Source: Panorpa germanica (taxonomy: Eukaryota; Arthropoda; Insecta; Mecoptera; Panorpidae). Taken from it: 64,000 nucleotides of DNA. Shown here piece after piece: positions 58,890-64,000 of this stretch; within the stretch, counting starts at the first letter, position 1, and each line of letters opens with the position of its first letter. The notes under the pieces are model-generated. The model was not told the DNA's origin, ran no database searches, and saw nothing but the letters and a program-made list of their open reading frames with translations. The position numbers and the translations under genes are program-made. The stretch lies in NCBI GenBank assembly GCA_963678705.1, contig OY783203.1:27820535-27884534 (forward strand). Reading direction: 5' to 3'.

Positions 58890-61800
58890 TATACAGGTAA
58901 ATTTAACGCACAATTGGATTCTTTCAAAATTATGTTTACAACTTTTTTAATTTTAAACTGATGACTTGGTTAGCGAGTGATGACAAAGCTGACATTTGTA
59001 GACGTCTAAAGGATATAATGATCATTACTTATGACGCTATGATAGACGCTATTCAGTAACCAAACAACTGGCAATGAAATATTTCACTACGACATCTTAA
59101 AAGAGACTAACTAGAGACGCGTGTGATGTTTGACATTACGCATTATATAAAACATGCTCTAGTAATATTTAGTATCGCTTTTTATGCTTTTTTTAATGAA
59201 TTATAAAATGAATTTGAACTCGCTATCTATCATAGTGCCAGAGATATTTTTCTTTTTATAAAAGTATCATGCAATGACGAAAACCAAACTTTGCAAAGAA
59301 TTATAATCACTATAACTTGGCAACGCGACGTCTTAGAGAGTTAGTTTAGACATTGTTAAACTCGTATTGATGTCAACTAAAACTAGAACAATACCTAAAT
59401 GTAATAGGACCGGAGTTATTTCACATTAATTATCATTTCTCTTTAATATAAATAATATATTTGTAATATCATTTATATTTCCTAATTTTTCACAAGCTAA
59501 AACGTGTTATTACTTATGACTTTGTTGACTTACCATTTAGAGTGTTTGCAATTTCCGCAAATAGATTTTTCGATAGAATAGTTGCAAATGGGTAAAGATG
59601 GTGAGGATTTTCCTCATAAAGAGTTACACCATGAGCAATAACGGACAACAGTTTCTAAAAATAGATATTTAAAAGAACCCTTAATAAAATATTTAACATA
59701 TAATAAAATTAACAATAGAAAACAATAATCTACAATTGTCTTGGATGTAAATATCTTTTCAGATTTCTCTTGACAGTTTTTGCCGTAAAGTTAAACTGTT
59801 CCGGCAAAACTGTCTGGTAAATCGTTACATGTTGCGTGCTACTATGATTATGTAATATGTATTGACTTACACCTAGTATCACTTCATATTCACGACAAAA
59901 ATCCAATCTAATAACTTTGGTAAATAGTTTAATAATCGTTCTGACGGCCGTGTTTACTTTCCCACCAACATTATTATCTATTCTTGCTTTGGACCAAATT
60001 ACCTCACAAATTAATGGCTGATACTCCGTGTAAAGCACTTTCATATATTTCCCCATGTGTCTGTAATACGTAGAATTTGTTTAACATACAGCTATTTGCA
60101 CTTATTCTATTTTTACGTATTAAATTCTTACTTATGCATAAAAAGAACCAAATCATTTTGAAGCAACTTAACGATTATTTCTAATAAGATAAATAGTCGG
60201 TGGATTCTTGCTTTTTGGTTAAGAGCTTCAAATTTACGAATTCTTATTTTGATGGTATTTTCTAATATGACTGGAAGAGTATTCTCATTCAGTTCAAGTG
60301 TCGTTCTTGTTATGGGGCCCCCTGATCTACCACCTCCGAATTCATCCTTTAAACTTTTAATCAGAAAATAAAATATTCCCAATTTACGATTGGCCACAAT
60401 TTCTTTTTCTGCAAACCATATCATTTGAGGAACACATTATTTTTTTATGTATACTAATATGTAAAATAAATCATCTATATTACCTCGATAATTCGAAAGG
60501 AGGGGAGAGTGGACGGGTATTAACAAAGTACTACCTTCACATGTGAATTGTGTTAAGGGTACATAGTAAGAATTAATTCGCAAATAAATTGTTAAAAGAA
60601 TTTGTCTGGAATGTTTGCATGATCGTACACATTTGAATTAAGGTGAAACGATACTTTGCCATTTTTTCTCGCGAAATATAGATGGCGATACCATACAGCA
60701 GGTTAAATATTATCAAAAAAACCATGTTTTTTTTATGTTTAAATCGTTTTATGTAAGTAACTATTTTAAGTATTTTTATACTAAGTATTTTTTTACTCTA
60801 TATATTGTTAAGTCTTAAGCGTAAGTTTGAGAACCATAATAAAGGTTATTTATGACAAATCCTTAGAAAATGTTACCAGTCATAGAAAAATTGGGGAAAA
60901 CCTATTTTTGCGGTTCCAACTCATTAAAAGTCAGTGGAAGAAAGCTTAAAATGTAGATACGTTATTCATCTAACTAATTGCAGGTTTAGATTTTGATTCG
61001 CGTTTATAGTTACTTACATAAAACGATTTAAACATAAAAAACCATGGTTTTTCTGATAATATTTAATCTGCTGTATAGTATCGTCATCTATATTTCGCTA
61101 GAAACAATGGCCAAGTATCGTTTCACCTTAAGGTAACCTCAATGAAAAAATTGTATGGAGTAATGTTTGACGCCTCACCAATATTCAGCAATCGATAGTA
61201 AAATCGAAATGGACGTGCGCACACAAAAAGCGCGTTGCTCTCCCGTATACGGACGGCATGATAAGAACTAAAAATTCTGTAACCACCTTGTACTGCTCCC
61301 TTTATTCTTGCAGTATAGTTAAAATATGTTCGAATTATCGAGGTGGAAATAATGTTGACCATACCCAACGTTACATCTATAGTTAGAGGCATCAATAACA
61401 ACATTTTGTAGTATTTGTTCATCTTCTTAGAGTTTGGTGGACAATCCCTGATGACCACGTCAAATATATCACACACGGTCTGTAAGGTATGTTTATTTCT
61501 TAAATATTCTTCATGCGGTAGATCCTGCAACAATATTTTCAAAATCCTTTTTATGAAGATAAAAACTTCAGAATATAATTTTTCTATAAAATGTATCTTA
61601 CCAGTACATAGTCAAAAACTGTTTGCAAAGCGCAACAAGAAGGTAACTTCCGATAATCTAAAATACATTCACTCAAGAATGTTGTAACAAATTGAGGTGC
61701 TGTTGTAACATAATGTGGTAACATTTGATTGATGCTGCACTTCGCATCATTCGTGCAAACAGTCTAAAATTGATAAATTAAATTTTAGAAAACAGAGTAA

Positions 61801-63473
61801 TGACCGTTACATGTCTCAGGCAGGCCTTTCTGATTGACATGTAACAGTGTATATTTGCTAAATTTTTCCATTTAACGAACCATTTTCTTTGTTTCCGGAT
61901 CATAATTAGTAACATTATAATCTAAATTAAATCTACAAGATGGATTTAAATTAAAAGTATTTAATATGATAAAAACATTCAATGAAAATTTTTGGGATAT
62001 AGAAAGAAATGGGTTGTGACGAATTTCAAGATCATCTTTCCCTATTGCGGAGAAGTAATTATCCATAGCCCTAAAGAATGTAACTTCATCTCTTATGTAA
62101 ACACCACGCGTTCTCTTGAATATTGAGATTGCTCCTAGTTTTATATAGTCTTCCATAGTGATGTTATCACTTGGACCTGATTGACCGTTGTTTTCATTTA
62201 TGGCATAACTATAATCATCATTTCTCTGAAAGAAAAAAACATATTGGTTAACTTACATCAAATTGTATTTTCAGTTAAACATTAAAGAGATTAAAACATT
62301 AAAATTGGGTATTTCATTCCACTTTTGTTAAATACCAAGCATAGTTAATTGTCGAAAATTGGTTAAAAGGTAGAAAGGAGGATCTTATACATAGAATTTT
62401 TGCTCCTCCTTTGGGCCTACATGTGGTAGGAAAAAATTAAGATGTTCAGGCTCAAATTAGGTTGATATTCAAAACCTCATATAAACCTATTCTGCCCTAG
62501 TGGCAAAGATCCATTTTAGGATTAGGATAGGTGTAAAAGTGCATCTACAATCATGCATAATGATTTATATTGAAATCTTAGTAAGATCTCAATGTTTGAG
62601 TTAGCTGATGTATCTCAAGGTTGTAACTCTAAATTCTATATTGGTTTGAGATTTAAATATTAATAGTTAGTTTTCTATCGATAACTGGTGACTTTTTGTT
62701 CATTAGTCTTAGATCTTACGTTTAGTAAATATATGTTTCCCATTAACAGAAAAATATGAACTTACTCACTTTTACTTTACTGACTATTTTTTTGGCGGCA
62801 GATGCTTGGGCCTCAAAGTAGTCTTAACAAAAGTTACTTTGTGCATTGATACAATCCAGTGTTAGCGTTGTTATAACGTCACTTGCCATTTAATGTAGAA
62901 AATATAAAAACAATAACCAGTTTCTTAAAAGTACCATTTATAACTGGTCCAAATTTTTGTCCATCTTAGGTTTAAATGAGGTTCACACAGTCAGACTTAG
63001 AATAAGACGAGAATTATGATTTTATTTAGGATCATACAACAACATTAAGATGAGACGAGGTTCACTTTACTGTTTTCAGGATGAAAAGAGGGGCAAAGAT
63101 CCATTTTAGGATCAGGATAGGTCTAAAATTTCGACTCGGGTAGTTACAAAATCTATATTACCTTTGAAGTTGCTTCTTGATTTTCCTCGATTCCTTCCAG
63201 TGCACCAACAAGTGGATTAGCATCACGCATATTGGTATCAGATGTATTCAGCTGGAGCTGATTAGAGCGAGTTGTAGTCAAACTACGAACATCAACAGTA
63301 ATGATTGGCATTTCGCTGTTAGGTGCAATTGCACCACCGATGCTGGGACCAGGCTCATTTTCGACATTTCGACGTTTTCTTCGATTGACAATTGGAGAAA
63401 TATTCAAGCAAGCTTCATTTTCTTCATCTGCGTTTCTTATTTTAAGTGTGCACCTTTTTTTAGGAGGCCTCAT
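58082..63473 (-). CDS. Array gene copy 5 (unknown ~810-residue protein)
   Basis: Exons: 63473-63162, 62225-61881, 61763-61602, 61524-61179, 60408-60132, 60060-59871, 59654-59534, 58761-58082 (2433 nt). All open with consistent phases. It combines GAVQGG/CARPF in exon 4 (as copy 3) with MDTIKC/LIEDM in exon 8 (as copy 4), direct evidence of exchange between units. The 5' flank is not interrupted here, so this copy has the normal upstream region up to the window edge. Family and function unknown. Confidence 0.72.
58822..58885. repeat. (TA)n in last intron, unit 5
   Basis: About 64 bp, the shortest of the five tracts. Confidence 0.97.
60638..61131. mobile_element. MITE D in intron 4, unit 5
   Basis: 494 bp with TTAAGGTGAAAC ends. 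It carries the CTGATAATATTT variant of units 1 and 2, although its neighbour unit 4 has the other form. Confidence 0.85.
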
Positions 63474-63833
63474 ATCTTGTACAATAAACAAAATAGAAAA
63501 AAATCAATAATTGATAATAATAAAATTACTAAGATAAAAATATTAATTATATTTCTTCGGTTAAATAATTTTTAAAATTTTGTTTTATTATAGGCTTTTC
63601 TAGAAATTTTATTTAAAAATATTTTAATTCCTATTTCATGACTCTTATTAATAATTTTTTTTTTATATAGTATAACTAATTATTAAATAAATTATATTAC
63701 CTGCTTTATTTGTTTATAATTATAGAATTAAAAGCTTTTAATTAAATAAATTGTTATTAACAATCTGAAGCTCAATGAACTACAAACTAATTGCTTTAGA
63801 TTTGCGATTAGTTTTTGTTTAAATATAAACAAA

Positions 63834-64000
63834 CTAGCTTTTACCCCCGTCGCAAGCGTTTGTTTTTTGTGTCAAAAAACAAACGCTTTCGAAAAACGAA
63901 AAAATTTCATGTCAAAATTTAATTCCATTTTTAAATTGAAATAATAAATAAACTCGTCCTATATTAATTTTACATATTATAACAATTAATTTTTTATTTT
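63834..64000. repeat. Dispersed repeat of unit 5 (hairpin form, truncated by window end)
   Basis: Starts CTAGCTTTTACCCCCGTCGC and carries the same perfect hairpin at 63854-63888 as unit 4. Confidence 0.7.

Larger units (their letters stand above)
26458..64000. repeat. Tandem array of ~7-kb gene-bearing units (4 complete, 1 cut by window end)
   Basis: The marker GATGCAACGTTGCACCTCC recurs at 26458, 33393, 40366, 47341 and 57542. This gives unit lengths of 6935, 6973, 6975 and 10201 bp; the last is 7030 bp without the LTR element and its duplicated target. Units are head-to-tail and nearly identical by eye, with scattered point changes and small indels. Unit 1 starts after unique sequence ending CTACTAAGGA, while all later units are preceded by TATTTTCAAAAT, the interior of a dispersed repeat, so the duplication joined that repeat to the 3' flank of the gene. 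The array continues beyond the right edge. Confidence 0.97.
57542..64000. repeat. Array unit 5, cut by the window end
   Basis: 6459 bp visible, about 500 bp short of a full unit. It shares the hairpin and exon 8 variants with unit 4 but exon 3-4 variants with unit 3. It lacks the LTR element. Confidence 0.95.

Noticed and set aside
26458..64000. The array as an assembly artefact
   Set aside because: Units differ by point changes, a 36-bp and a 42-bp indel, TA tract length, the hairpin and an LTR insertion, so they are not a duplicated contig. Read depth would still be needed to confirm the number.
26458..64000. CRISPR or other short-spaced repeat arrays
   Set aside because: No short regularly spaced repeats; the only arrays are microsatellites and the 7-kb units, and the genome is eukaryotic.

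Overview
The window looks like nuclear DNA of an insect. It is AT-rich, has long (TA)n and (CA)n microsatellites, spliceosomal introns, TTAGG-like scraps, tRNA-headed SINEs, an RNase H-bearing LINE, mariner relics, hAT-type MITEs and a BEL/Pao LTR element. The order cannot be settled from the sequence. There are no bacterial features.

Bases 1 to about 26450 are non-genic or gene-poor and hold layers of small, mostly decayed transposable elements. I recognise: a 5'-truncated LINE with an 11-bp target duplication (3961-4565); three hAT-type MITEs with perfect 8-bp target duplications (5171-5552, 8897-9064, 20196-20495); two copies each of two further MITE families (2838/9935 and 14351/15724); a 616-bp inverted-repeat element (17987-18602); two copies of a tRNA-derived SINE (19571, 22088); three mariner transposase scraps; a dispersed repeat (6368-6640) that recurs in the array; a diverged 243-bp dimer (24697-25113); and a PIF/Harbinger-like fragment just before the array.

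Bases 26458-64000 are a head-to-tail tandem array of a unit of about 7 kb: four complete copies and a fifth cut by the window edge. Each unit carries, on the minus strand, one copy of a gene that I assemble from phase-consistent splice sites into eight coding exons. It encodes about 798 residues in copy 1 and about 810 in copies 2-5. The protein has a basic, NLS-like N-terminus, a helix-rich middle and an acidic DDDGGT-type repeat followed by a lysine-rich stretch near the C-terminus. I do not recognise its family. All five copies appear intact. Each unit also has a TTAA-bounded MITE in intron 4, a (TA)n tract in the last intron, and a dispersed repeat at its upstream end through which the array junction runs. 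Variants are shared between units in incompatible combinations, which indicates unequal exchange or gene conversion.

In unit 4 a BEL/Pao-type element (53565-56730) with apparently identical 309-bp LTRs and a 5-bp target duplication sits about 244 bp upstream of the start codon of gene copy 4. It keeps gag but only slivers of pol, fused in frame, so it is a recent non-autonomous insertion.
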